From assembly GCA_020466095.1 (NCBI GenBank), contig CM035807.1:57422605-57486604 (forward strand): DNA of 64,000 nt, in the 5' to 3' direction. Under the pieces are notes generated by a model. That model did not search any database. It had not been told where the DNA came from and saw nothing but the letters and a program-made list of their open reading frames with translations. This DNA comes from Chlorops oryzae (taxonomy: Eukaryota > Arthropoda > Insecta > Diptera > Chloropidae). Each line of letters opens with the position of its first letter. Within the stretch, counting starts at the first letter, position 1. Shown one piece after another: positions 41,946 through 51,995 of the stretch. Position numbers and translations under genes: made by a program.

Positions 41946-42446
41946 TGTTTAATTGTTCGAGACTGTTATTTTTTATGTTTATTTTTTGTTTAGTTTGCAG
42001 TAAACAATAATACTTCTTGAATCGAAATAAGTTCATAACAGCGTTGAAAATTGTATCGCGTCTTTAATGTTGACATTGCATTTCTTCATTACGTTTGATT
42101 TTCAATTTTTTATTTTTTTTTTTGTTTGAATTCGATATTGTAGTAAATGCCCTGCGACGAAGTTCATGGTCATAATAATGCAAAATTTGCAATAAATTGT
42201 TATTTTTTGTTATGCTAAGTGAAATAAGAATGTAACATTTTATGATATATAAGCACCACAAGGTGCAAATAAAACGGACTCTTAATTTGACTTCAAAACA
42301 GAGCATTTCATTTTGAGAGCAAGTAACTCGGTTCAAGTGCCGTTGTTACACAGAACAAAACTTAAAAGCCCAATTCAGTTTATGTGCTGCAATTGGAATC
42401 TTTTAAGACACAACATTAACAAGGAGACAGACAGTTTTCCTTAACA
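41946..42446 (+). repeat. solo BEL-2 LTR within copy B
   Basis: 501 bp LTR with AATAC at 41941-41945 and 42447-42451. It shares GATATATAAGC, TTGGAATC and CACAACATT with the BEL-2 3' LTR against the 5' LTR. It is the product expected when the two LTRs of one BEL-2 insertion recombine. Confidence 0.88.
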
Positions 42447-42452
42447 AATACA

Positions 42453-43960
42453 AAAGCGCAAAAGGGAAATCACAGTCGTAGCCGCCACTACTGATTCAGC
42501 AATGACATCAACCACAAGGGATCTTTCTTAACCGTTCAACGCGTTATAGGTTATGTGCTAAGGTTCATCAGCAATGCAAGCAAAGGTCAACGGAAGTTCA
42601 AGCTGGCGTTAACAGTAGAAGAACTTGAGAGTGCTATCGTGGTCATCGTTAGATCTATGCAAGTATCAGATTTTCAGGAAGACTTGAAACATTTGGCAAA
42701 ACATAACGAAGTAAGCAGAAGCAGCCCAATCAGTAATCTTTGTCCGTTCTTGGATAAAAATGGAATCATCCGAGTTGGAGGTCGATTGGAATCATCCACA
42801 CTGTCATACGAGGCTAAGCATCCAATGTTGATTCCATACAACGACCCTATATCAAGGCTTTTAATGCAGGGAATCCATGAACAAAATCGTCATTGTGGGC
42901 CTCAAGCACTACTAGCCTACACGAGACAGAGATATTGGCCTGTAAAGGGAAAATCAGCTGCACGCTCAATTGTGCAACATTGTGTACGATGTACTAAAGC
43001 TAAACCAAAATTACTCAGTCAACTGATGGGTAATTTGCCTACAACACGCATCACACCGGCTCGACCTCTCATCAATGCTGGTGTTGACTTCTGTGGGCCA
43101 TTTTGGGTCCACTATAAAGTTCGAGGAAAGAAACCGCAAAAATGCTACATAGCAGTTTTTTGCTGCTTCACGACTAAGGCTGTCCATTTGGAACTTGTCA
43201 GTGATCTAACTACTGATGCCTTTAAAGGAGCGCTGAAACGGTTCATAAGCAGGAGAGGATTTTGTCAACATCTATATTGTGACAACGCCACAAATTTCGT
43301 TGGTGCTAAAAATCAGCTGAAACCATATTTACCGGCTCTGCAAGCGAAGTCATCAGCCGAAAATGTACAACGAAGGGAATAACATTCCATTTTATACCCC
43401 CAAGGGCACCTCATTTTGGAGGTTTATGGGAGGCCGCAGTGAAGTCGGCCAAACATCTGCTGGTAAGAAGTGTATCTACTGCTTCCTTGACGTATGAAGA
43501 GCTCGACACCGTTGTGATAGATATTGAGGCGATTATGAACTCACGACCCATCAGTCCGATGTCAGAAGATCCAAATGATCTAACGGCTCTGACTCCTGGC
43601 CACTTTCTGATAGGAGAGCCATTGAACGCACGAATTGATCCAGTGTCCACACCAGCGAAGATAAGCCGTCTAACAAGATGGAAATTAGTGACGCATCTAA
43701 AACGAGAATTTTGGAAACGGTGGATGAGGGAATACTTATGCGAGCTGCAATATCGACACAAGTGGAAAGCTCAAGGTGTTAATATTAAACCAGGAGACAT
43801 GGTCATTCTAAAGGAAGATAATGTGGCCCTTTTACAATGGCCAATGGGAAGAATTCTAAAAGTTCATCCAGGAGATGATGGCATCGTCCGGGTAGCAGAC
43901 GTGAAAACAGCTTCCGGCACCTACAGAAGACCGATCGACCGACTAGCACCGTTACCGATC
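42453..43960 (+). pseudogene. BEL-2 integrase, one frameshift
   Basis: Starts in the region before integrase (KGSFLTVQRVIGYVLRFI at about 42516-42569). Then zinc region (CVRCTKAKP), GVDFCGPFW, LYCDNATNFVGAKN. The frame breaks near 43345 and resumes as [20 protein letters not shown] with the catalytic Glu, then the C-terminal domain to GTYRRPIDRLAPL. RT and RNase H are missing because the Maverick duplication took their place. Confidence 0.88.
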
Positions 43961-44059
43961 AAATCGGAAGCACCAATTGAAGAAAATAGTCAACTAGGCG
44001 AAGAAGAACCCGAAATACCTACGAAGAAGAAACGTCTAGCAAAAAATCCCAGTCTTTTT

Positions 44060-45772
44060 ATGGCACTCGTAGTTCTCATGGCTTTACCACTAGTATTCGG
44101 AGCTCAATTTCAAAACACGCAGTTTGGAACGAGGCTAGGAATACACTTCGAAGGAATTGGTTCGGTTGCTATTTCATCAACTGATTGGCAGCTTTTGATT
44201 TATTACGATCTCAACGGATTTTGGAAGGACCTGCAAGCATTTTCTAACGGCACTAAGGCCTTAAATCAATTGTGTCAGCAAATTCAGCAAAAGAGCACCT
44301 GTACAAACTTGGCCACACACTTTGAGCATACGGAGTCTGAATTGATGTCAGAAAGCACGCTCTTGTCAGGGAGACGACATAAAAGAGGGGCGGTAGACTT
44401 AGTTGGCAATATCGCACATTCACTATTTGGAGTCTTAGATTCCGAATATGCCGAACAAATGGCGCACACAATAACAAAAGTTAAGGACAATGAAGCCCAT
44501 CTTTTGAATCTGCTTAAAAACCAAACATCAATTATTGATTCCACGAGAAACATCTTAAAAACGGATCAAAAGGCGGTAGCGTCAAAATTTGATCACCTTG
44601 ACAACCAGATAACTCAAATTTACAACCTCGTGCGCAATAATACGGATGATAAATACCAAGAACAAATACAACGAACTTTTTTGTCACTCTGCATACAACT
44701 CAACATAATTGCAGCAAACTTACAGCAGACACAATCCTCAATTCTTGATATACTGACAAACACTCACCATGGCATTATTAGTCCATTGCTGCTTACAACA
44801 AGTCAATTGCAACAGGAAATTCAAAAAATAAAACTTCACTTGCCGGAGTCGCTTTCCCTGCCTGTAAGACAAGAAAATTCATTTTAACTGTATAAATTAA
44901 TGAAGATTACAGGAGGACTCACGCGAAACACCGTCATTTTCAGCCTTACCATACCATTAATCGAGCATGAACAATTTCAAATATTCAATCTCGTGCCAAT
45001 ACCCAATTGGATTAACAAAACGATGATATCCGTAAAGCCGTGCTCCTCTCTTCTGGCGATAGGCATGGACAACCAATATTTCACCATCAGGGATTCGGAA
45101 TTACAAGAATGTCCGATCATAAAAGACGAAGCGTACATTTGTTCAAAAGGTCAAGTCCGATATGACCGTGGCTCAACAATTTGTTCATGTGAAATAAACT
45201 TATTTCACGACAAAAGTCATTCCGATTGCGCACTGCAACGATTATCCGACAGCACTGCTTGGATCCCTCTCAGGCATACAAACAAGTGGATATACGCACT
45301 ACCAACAGCTACTCGTGCAATAGCAGTATGCAAAAGAGAGATCACACAACTAACTCTCACGGGATCGGGATTGCTCAGTCTAGAACCGCAATGCATACTC
45401 AAACATGAATTCATATCTATCCGAGGGCAACGAGTAATATCCAACACTCTCAAATCATCATACACCAGCCTTTGGGAATTCACAAAACAAAACTACACAG
45501 AAAAATTAAAACCTCTGCTTCAAGAAATCCAAAAAACTGATTATATTGCACAAATAGAAAATCTAACGGCGCTACAGTCCTCACTGGCGAAACAGGAAAT
45601 ATTCCAACTTCCCAATAAAATTCAAAGCCAAAATTATCATCATATGACGGTCAGTTATATAGCACTAATCATCACTGTATGCATTTTGATCTACTTGGGA
45701 ATTAAACGAAAAGCCAAGGGCTCGCCAACTCCAGCACCACGAAATCAATTCACAACAACAGACTTCACATAA
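44060..45772 (+). pseudogene. BEL-2 envelope, baculovirus-F-like, one nonsense codon
   Basis: Follows integrase in the same open frame with no stop between them. A hydrophobic signal-like segment starts at ATG 44060 (MALVVLMALPLVFGA). A basic furin-type site (GRRHKR, 44369-44386) is followed by a Gly/Ala-rich fusion-peptide-like stretch and a long helical, Gln-rich region, the layout of F-type fusion proteins. A TAA at 44885-44887 interrupts the frame, which then continues to 45772 with a Cys-rich ectodomain and a single transmembrane helix near 45650-45700 before a short tail. Env of this type lets some insect LTR elements act like retroviruses (family knowledge); this copy is broken. Confidence 0.82.
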
Positions 45773-45839
45773 GCAAACCATATCAACAGAAGAAACACTG
45801 AAAAGGCAACACCTCAACATCGTAAATTTCGAGCAGAGC

Positions 45840-45854
45840 TCAAGGCGGGCAGAA
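45840..45854 (+). other. BEL-2 polypurine tract region
   Basis: CAAGGCGGGCAGAA directly before the 3' LTR, similar to the tract of BEL-1. Confidence 0.6.
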
Positions 45855-46007
45855 TGTTTAATTGTTCGAGACTGTTATTATACCTTTTCCGAAGGAAAGG
45901 GTATATTAAGTTTGGCACGGTGTATGTAACATACCAAAGGAGTCGCGGTAGATATAGACATATATATATATTCTTGATCAGGGTGACAAGAGGAATCGAT
46001 CTAGCCA

Positions 46008-46008
<1 letters not shown>

Positions 46009-46071
<63 letters not shown>

Positions 46072-46073
46072 GG
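46009..46073 (+). repeat. (GTCT)n microsatellite
   Basis: About 16 repeats of GTCT inside DINE-like element 1; the other copy has a shorter, impure version at about 53139-53195. Confidence 0.95.
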
Positions 46074-46449
46074 TCACACTTTAGTTTTTCGTAATTTACT
46101 CCTAAGCCATGAAAGATATCATATTGAAATTTGGCATGGACTTCAACCAGGTAAATGTCCGAAAAACTGCATACAAATTTTTTTCGTAGTCCCTTCTTGG
46201 GTCGTGGGAAGTGGTTCAGAAGTTTCAAAAATCACGATTTTTAACGTTTTTCCTGGATAACTTTTTTACTATACATTCCAGCTTATTGAAATTTGGTGTG
46301 TGTATAGCTACTATGTAGACTTAAGCTTTCGCTGAAAAAAAATTGCGACATCGCTATAACTATGGTCATCATTCTACACAATAGAAAAAAACACTCTTTC
46401 TCTTATTCTCATATCTGAATACAAAAATTATTTTTTTGCTTCTTCTGAT

Positions 46450-47050
46450 TGTGTATTTTGCCGCCAAATAAAGTCGTCCATTATGGATAAATTTTGACCA
46501 TGACCACATTTTGCGAAATTCGCAAAAATTGATTTTCACTATTTTGAATTGAGTATTTCGCAGCTAAACAAAATGTCCTCTAAGGGTAAAAGCTTGATCA
46601 AGACCACCATCCGCGAAATTCGCGAAAATTTGATTTTCACTAGTTTGAATTGAGTATTTCGCAGTTAAACAAAATGTCCTCTAAGGGTTAAAATTTGATC
46701 AAGACCACCATCCGCGAAATTCGCGAAAACCTGATTTTCACTATTTTTAATTGAGTATTTCGCAGCTAAACAAAATGTCCTCTAAGGGTTAAAATTTGAT
46801 CAAGACCACCATCCGCGAAATTCGCGAAAACCTGATTTTCACTATTTTTAATTGAGTATTTCGCAGCTAAACAAAATGTCCTCTAAGGGTTAAAATTTGA
46901 TCAAGACCACCATCCGCGAAATTCGCGAAAACCTGATTTTCACTATTTTGAATTGAGGATTTCGCAGCTAAACTAAATTTCCTCTAACGGTTAAAATTTG
47001 ACCATGACCACCATTCGCAAAATTTTTTTGCTTAATAATAATCTCGAGTT
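46450..47050 (+). repeat. 101 bp tandem repeats of the DINE-like element
   Basis: GAGTATTTCGCAG-type starts at 46551, 46652, 46753, 46854 and 46955 give an exact 101 bp period; a degenerate earlier unit begins near 46450. Each unit contains ACCACCATCCGCGAAATTCG. Confidence 0.9.
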
Positions 47051-47695
47051 TTAGAACCTAAATCGAAGTACAGATAAGGTATAAATAGATATCCAAGCTA
47101 GAACAACGAAAACGGCAGGAATTTTCGTTAAGGTAATGTTTTAACATATTTTAGGCTGAGGAAAAGGTATGTGTGCAATCGGCTTTGCCGATGTAAACTT
47201 CTTTACTTGTTTTTTATGTTTATTTTTTGTTTAGTTTGCAGTAAACAATAATACTTCTTGAATCGAAATAAGTTCATAACAGCGTTGAAAATTGTATCGC
47301 GTCTTTAATGTTGACATTGCATTTCTTCATTACGTTTGATTTTCAATTTTTTTTTTTTTTTTTTTTTTTGTTTGAATTCGATATTGTAGTAAATGCCCTG
47401 CGACGAAGTTCATGGTCATAATAATGCAAAATTTGCAATATTGTTATTTTTTGTTATGCTAAGTGAAATAAGAATGTAACATTTTATGATATATAAGCAC
47501 CACAAGGTGCAAATAAAACGGACTCTTAATTTGACTTCAAAACAGAGCATTTCATTTTGAGAGCAAGTAACTCGGTTCAAGTGCCGTTGTTACACAGAAC
47601 AAAACTTAAAAGCCCAATTCAGTTTATGTGCTGCAATTGGAATCTTTTAAGACACAACATTAACAAGGAGACAGACAGTTTTCCTTAACAAATAC

Positions 47696-47752
47696 AATTC
47701 ATATAATTGTGGTCATTTGGGTTTACAATTTCTTTATTCACATAATAAATAA
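47696..47752 (+). pseudogene. Maverick adenain-like protease, C-terminal part
   Basis: 18 codons and a TAA (47750-47752) carrying the Cys motif YNCGHLGLQFL; continues the frame interrupted by BEL-2 at 25565. Confidence 0.8.
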
Positions 47753-47786
47753 AAAAGAAATAAAAAAATAAAAAATACAAAATCTT

Positions 47787-48071
47787 TTATTTTTTCTCAA
47801 TTAATTTTTTATAATACACCATTAGGTTGTTTGCTTTGCAAAGAATAAATTTGTTATTAAAACAAGTACAGTCATTAGATCCTTGTGAATATTGGCTACA
47901 ACTTGAAGGACAGCTTTGAAAATGTGCTCCATATAAGGATTCGATAACTCGCTCTTGTTCCACTTGTTTAGCTTGTTGCATTGCAGTCATCAAGAAATTA
48001 TTTTCTTCAGGAGTAATGTAACGTTTAAACTTTTCCAAAAACAGAAGAATTCTTCCGCTTTGCGTAAGCAT
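47787..48071 (-). CDS. Maverick small protein, unknown
   Basis: 94 codons, convergent with the protease end. A helical N-terminal half (LEKFKRYITPEENNFLMTAMQQAKQVEQ) is followed by a Cys cluster (CPSSC, CTCF, C). No family recognised. Its place between protease and other minus-strand genes suggests a Maverick gene. Confidence 0.5.
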   Translation of the reverse strand: MLTQSGRILLFLEKFKRYITPEENNFLMTAMQQAKQVEQERVIESLYGAHFQSCPSSCSQYSQGSNDCTCFNNKFILCKANNLMVYYKKLIEKK

Positions 48072-48228
48072 GTTATTAATGTTGTTGGTCTATTGCCGAC
48101 GACGATGTGAACTAATATTGTAATATTTTATGATGTAGGATCATCCTTGTCAGCTGGGCTTGATTGTATATTTGAGTCTTGCTGCAGATTCTTCATTGAC
48201 ATGCTTTCTATATCACTGAAGGGGCATC

Positions 48229-48567
48229 CTACTTTGAAACCAGCGAAGTCACGTTTTGCTTGATACATTCCATCATATGCAACACAACCAAACAAATAGT
48301 TCCACCGGACACTTCAATTTTACAGTGATCAGTTTCTTTAAATGTAAATATTTTTCCAAGAATATGATCGGGCCTTGGACCAGTTTTGTGCATTTTAAAG
48401 AGTAAACACTTAGTCCCGGTATTTGGAGTAAAATATACTCTCATTTCAGGATTTGTTGGTTCAATATTTGTTATAGTAAATGATTTGCAAAAAGTATTGC
48501 AAATGCAATATTCTCGATTGGTTATTTTTTGAATCCAAAACATTTTTTCTTCCTCCTTTGAAAGCAA
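48229..48567 (-). CDS. Maverick small protein, unknown
   Basis: 112 codons with predicted beta-rich stretches (CICNTFCKSFTI, MRVYFTPNTGTKCLLF) and seven Cys, suggesting a compact disulphide or zinc-bound fold. No family recognised. Same strand as its neighbours. Confidence 0.5.
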   Translation of the reverse strand: MLSKEEEKMFWIQKITNREYCICNTFCKSFTITNIEPTNPEMRVYFTPNTGTKCLLFKMHKTGPRPDHILGKIFTFKETDHCKIEVSGGTICLVVLHMMECIKQNVTSLVSK

Positions 48568-48727
48568 CTAAAAGTCAACTAAATTTAAAATGATCTTATG
48601 TGGAGCTTTTATTGAAAATGATAATAAAAATCTTTATTTACAGTTTACACAATATTCATATTTAAAATTTGTTTGTAGATTTTAATATCTATGTTGAAAA
48701 AAGATAATTATAATATTTATTTACAGT
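48568..48727. repeat. short AT-rich direct repeat
   Basis: TTTATTTACAGTTTACACAATATTCATAT occurs at about 48634 and again at about 48716 in closely similar form; no gene seen. Confidence 0.5.
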
Positions 48728-49140
48728 TTACACAATATTCATATTAAAAGTTTGTTTATAGCTTTTAATGTCTATGTACTCTAAATCAGATCCTTGACGT
48801 ATATCGGACACTTTAACAGTTTCGAGTTCACCATTGCTTAAAATACGTTGTTCCTCCATTTCCTTATATTCAAAATATTGAATTGTTAAGGATCTTAATG
48901 TATATTCACTTTTATACGTACATCTTTCACGAATTTGTTCATTATCGTTTTCTAATTGAAAGTGTCTATAAAACGGTTGCGAACTTTCAATAATTCCAGC
49001 TATTTCAGTTTCCTTTCGAATTAGATCTTGTCTGAAAGCTTCAATTGCTTCCTTTACAGTAACCAATCCTGATTCATCTGAATATTCTGTCTCGAACTCT
49101 GTTGTTGGTGCTATAGATGGTGATATCGTTGTTTTTGATA

Positions 49141-49180
<40 letters not shown>

Positions 49181-49527
49181 GTCCTCAAATGTCCTTAAAG
49201 TACCATTGATAAAGGAAGGATAATCTTCGCTCGGTTTCATCAAACGTAGCTTTAAGTCGACTTGACGACATCATTGTTGGGTAAAACCAACGCAAACATC
49301 ATATTTTCTTCGACGTCCTGTTTCTTAGGAACGTGTATGAAAATTGGACTTTCTGCTGGCGCCCCATTCAAACAGTCCAATAAGGACAATAAACAAAATA
49401 TATAAATTTTATTCATTTCTCTCGTAGACAAACTCGAAATGATGATTACTAAATTAAATTGTAGGTTTTTCATGTCTTTTATATGATTTTTCTGAAAATT
49501 TTGACTCACCTCTCTTGTGAAATTCAT
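48728..49527 (-). pseudogene. Maverick secreted Thr-rich protein, frameshifted
   Basis: Two minus-strand frames: 49527-49252 and 49243-48728. The first reads through a leader repeat (MNFTREVS…), then has a signal-peptide-like MNKIYIFCLLSLLDCLNG and IFIHVPKKQDVEENMMFALVLP. It stops at a point where the next frame takes over (KPSEDYPSFINGTLRTFED), followed by a TTTSTTTST mucin-like tract and a helical C-terminus. A one-base shift near 49250 separates them. An exported or envelope-associated glycoprotein is possible; not recognised as a family. Confidence 0.5.
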
Positions 49528-49552
49528 TACAAAAAATAATATTTTTCCTCAA
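49480..49552 (-). repeat. Maverick leader repeat next to pogo
   Basis: One unit of the ATG-plus-donor repeat (minus strand ATGAATTTCACAAGAGAG then GTGAGT). The pogo element lies just beyond it at a TA; further units follow at 51899-51990 and 53335-53415. Confidence 0.75.
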
Positions 49553-49554
49553 TA

Positions 49555-51898
49555 CACTTGATCCTCTTTTTACGCGGATTATTTTTACGCGGTTTTTTTT
49601 ACGCGGTTTTTAAAAACATCTCCCAATTACTTTTTTTACGCGGTTTATTATTTTTACGCGGTTTTTCGTATGTATTGAATTTTTTCTTTTGCATAATTTA
49701 TGTGCATTTCGTAAACATAATTGCGAAAATAGTCGTCTACTCTTATTAAATAAAATGCAACTCTGTTGCTGTTGAAAGAGAAACAAGTGAAATGTCAAAA
49801 ACATATGTTTTCGGTTTTGAAAGGAACAGAAAATTACAAACATATGTGACCAAATGGCGAAAATACGTAAAAAAAATTAATTTGACAGAAAAAATAAAGA
49901 TATTAGATAAAATTCAGAGTGGCGAAAGGATAGCAGGTATTGTTAAACATTACCAAGTTAATGAATCTTCTATACGAGCAATCAAAAAAAAAGAGAAAAC
50001 TATTCGTAATGCTGTTCAAGCTTGTGGAGTAAGTAGTTCAAATTCTTTCTACACAAGGGACATTGTGCTGATAAAAATGGAACGCGCATTGGCTTTTTGG
50101 GTGGAGGAACACGTTCAAAAAAGAATACCCGTAGACACACGATGCATTCAACAGAAAGCAAAGCAATTTTACAATCGCATAAAAGATGAAGAGCCATCCA
50201 CTTCGGAAGCGGCAAACCCGCCAGTGTTTTCTGCCAGCAATGGTTGGATCAAAGGATTCCTACGACGACATTCACTGCATAACCTTAAAATACGTGGTGA
50301 AAGTGCATCGGCCGATGAGCAGGCGGCACAGCAATTTCCCAAATCTTGAGTGAAGCCATTGCTGCCGGAGGATATGTGGCAGACCAAGTATTTAACGCAG
50401 ACGAGACAGGCCTCTTTTGGAAAAAAATGCCTAGTCGAACCTATATAAGTAAGCATGAAAAATCGGCTAAGGGTTTTAAAGCAGCAAAAGAACGCGTGAC
50501 ATTCTTGCTATGCAGTAATGCGTCTGGAGACAAACTCTTAAAACCGTTGCTTGTAAACAAGTATATGAAGCCAAGAGCTTTAAAAGGTAACTTTTTCATT
50601 TAACGGAATTTTCGGCTAGGTACATTAATACTCTTCTGTTTTGTAGGTGCGGACTTAAAAAAATTGCCAGTTCATTGGATGGCAAACAAAAAAGCTTGGG
50701 TAACTGCTTCTCTTTTTAAGGCATGGTTTGAAGAATGCTTTGTTCCTGAAGTTAGAGAATATCTTTACTACAAAAAGCTTGACTTTAAAGTGCTGCTGCT
50801 CATTGAAAATGCTCCTGGGCATCCAATAATTGAACATCCAAACGTTAAAGTAATGTTTCTACCGCCAAACACAACATCAGTTATACAGCCGCTCGACCAG
50901 GGCATTATTGCAACATTTAAGTCTAACTATATAAAACATTCATTTCAGTATGTTTTGGATGAAATTGAAAATGACTCTGAGTTTGATGTATGTTAGTTGC
51001 TGCATGGAAGGCATTTACAATTAAAAACTGCATAGTGTGCGCTCAGCGCGCTGTGAAGGAAATTAAAAAAAGTACTCTTAATAAATGCTGGAAGAATGTC
51101 TGGAAAGATGCTATATTGCAAGATGACGGTGAAAGTGAAAACGTTGATTTGACTGCTTATGCCGATATTTTCGAGGTGGCCAGAAATATTGGAGGCGAAG
51201 GGTTCGAAGATCTGAATGCTGAGGACATCAATGAACTTTTTGAAGATTGTGTTGCAGAAGATGATGAAATCATAGAAGCGTTCAATAAAAACAACAACAA
51301 TGAAGATCCTGAAAGCGAAGACGATTTGGAATGCTTTGATGCTGCACCCCTTACAGCAAGTTTAATTAATGATGGTTTAAAACAAGCAATGAATCTGGAA
51401 GATTTTTTTGTAAAACATGATTGAAATACTGAGCGGGTGACCATTTTCCGTCGGAAATTGACAGAAGCTATGAAAAGCTATCACGACTTATATGAAGAAG
51501 TCAAAAGTAAAATGCCTCAGCGCTTGATGACGGATTATTTGAACTTTTAGTCAAAAGCTATAAATGCTTCATTTGTGATCTCTTACGGAAAATGAGTTGT
51601 TACTTTATTGAATAGCATGTAGGTATATGATACTTATTAATTTTTGCTTTCATGTTTTAATAAATGTCTTAAATTTCATACAATGTAAGTTACTTAAAAA
51701 GGAACATGTATTTTTTTTTGTGCTGAGTTGGAACGAGTTAGATATTTTGTATGGGAATATAGTTTTTTTTACGCGGATTTTATTTTTACGCGGTAATTTT
51801 CAAAATATGGAACGAATTAGAAGTTTTGCATGGAAAAGGGTTTTTTTTACGCGGTAACTTTTTGGTCCCAGTATACCGCGTAAAAAGAGGATCAAGTG
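49555..51898 (+). mobile_element. pogo/Tigger-like DNA transposon, complete ends
   Basis: CACTTGATCCTCTTTTTACG at the left and its reverse complement at the right, with TA on both sides (49553-49554; 51899-51900). Both arms carry several TTTTTACGCGG motifs. It encodes a CENP-B/pogo-type transposase (49792-51424). Two partial copies (right arm only) begin the duplicated Maverick segments. Confidence 0.95.
49792..51424 (+). pseudogene. pogo/Tigger transposase, two frameshifts
   Basis: 49792-50349: helix-turn-helix start (NLTEKIKILDKIQSGERIAGIV) and CENP-B-type HTH (CIQQKAKQFYNRI, SNGWIKGFLRRHSLHNLKIRGE). A shift near 50343 leads to the DDE part: FNADETGLFWKKMP (first Asp). A 60 bp intron (GTAACT at 50587 to TTGTAG at 50646) follows. 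Then LLIENAPGHP, where the second catalytic Asp is Glu, and QPLDQGIIATFK (third). Another shift near 50985 precedes an acidic C-terminus ending 51424. The frame lesions and the Asp-to-Glu change suggest an inactive enzyme. Confidence 0.85.
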
Positions 51899-51995
51899 TA
51901 TTTATTTTTATATGATTTTTCTGAAAATGGTGACTTACCTCTTTTGTGAAATTCATTGCAAAAAATAATTTTTTTTCCCTCAAAATTTATTTTTA

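Larger units (their letters stand above)
34740..42446. repeat. 7.7 kb segmental duplication, copy B, inside BEL-2
   Basis: Near-identical to 18365-26071. Its pogo arm extends a few bases further left than that of copy A (AAAGGAA before CATGTATT, as in the complete element). Its right end is a solo BEL-2 LTR with AATAC on both sides. It interrupts BEL-2 between protease and integrase. Confidence 0.93.
45880..47211 (+). mobile_element. mini-me/DINE-1-like (Helentron-associated) element 1
   Basis: Starts ATACCTTTTCCGAAGG and ends …TTTACTTGTT within a T-run, with no target duplication beyond T. It contains a (TA)n block, the conserved spacer GATCAGGGTGACAAGAGGAA, a (GTCT)n block, and about five 101 bp tandem repeats. 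The (TA)n/core/(GTCY)n layout is that described for mini-me elements of Diptera. Noncoding; T-T insertion fits Helentron-type transposition. A second copy in reverse orientation is at 51996-53310. Confidence 0.8.
25566..47690 (+). mobile_element. BEL/Pao retrotransposon BEL-2 with env, heavily interrupted
   Basis: 5' LTR 25566-26071 and 3' LTR 45855-47690 are flanked by AATAC (25561-25565 and 47691-47695). Its own parts are gag (26192-27716), a protease piece (34148-34739), integrase (42453-43960) and env (44060-45772). Interruptions: BEL-3 at 27717-34142, the Maverick duplication at 34740-42446 (which also replaces RT and RNase H), and a DINE-like element in the 3' LTR. Presence of an env resembling baculovirus F makes it roo-like. 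Target is the Maverick protease gene. Confidence 0.92.
45855..47690 (+). repeat. BEL-2 3' LTR, split by a DINE-like element
   Basis: LTR bases 45855-45879 and about 47212-47690 together match the 5' LTR; the DINE-like element lies in the TTATTTTTTATG run. A T-run is expanded relative to the 5' LTR. Confidence 0.92.

Noticed and set aside
45814..46228. Frames with DRQTDRQT or SVCLSVCL repeats
   Set aside because: They are translations of the (GTCT)n microsatellite.
46450..47050. Possible CRISPR-like array from regular 101 bp spacing
   Set aside because: The whole unit is repeated with no unique spacers, and it lies in a DINE-like eukaryotic element.
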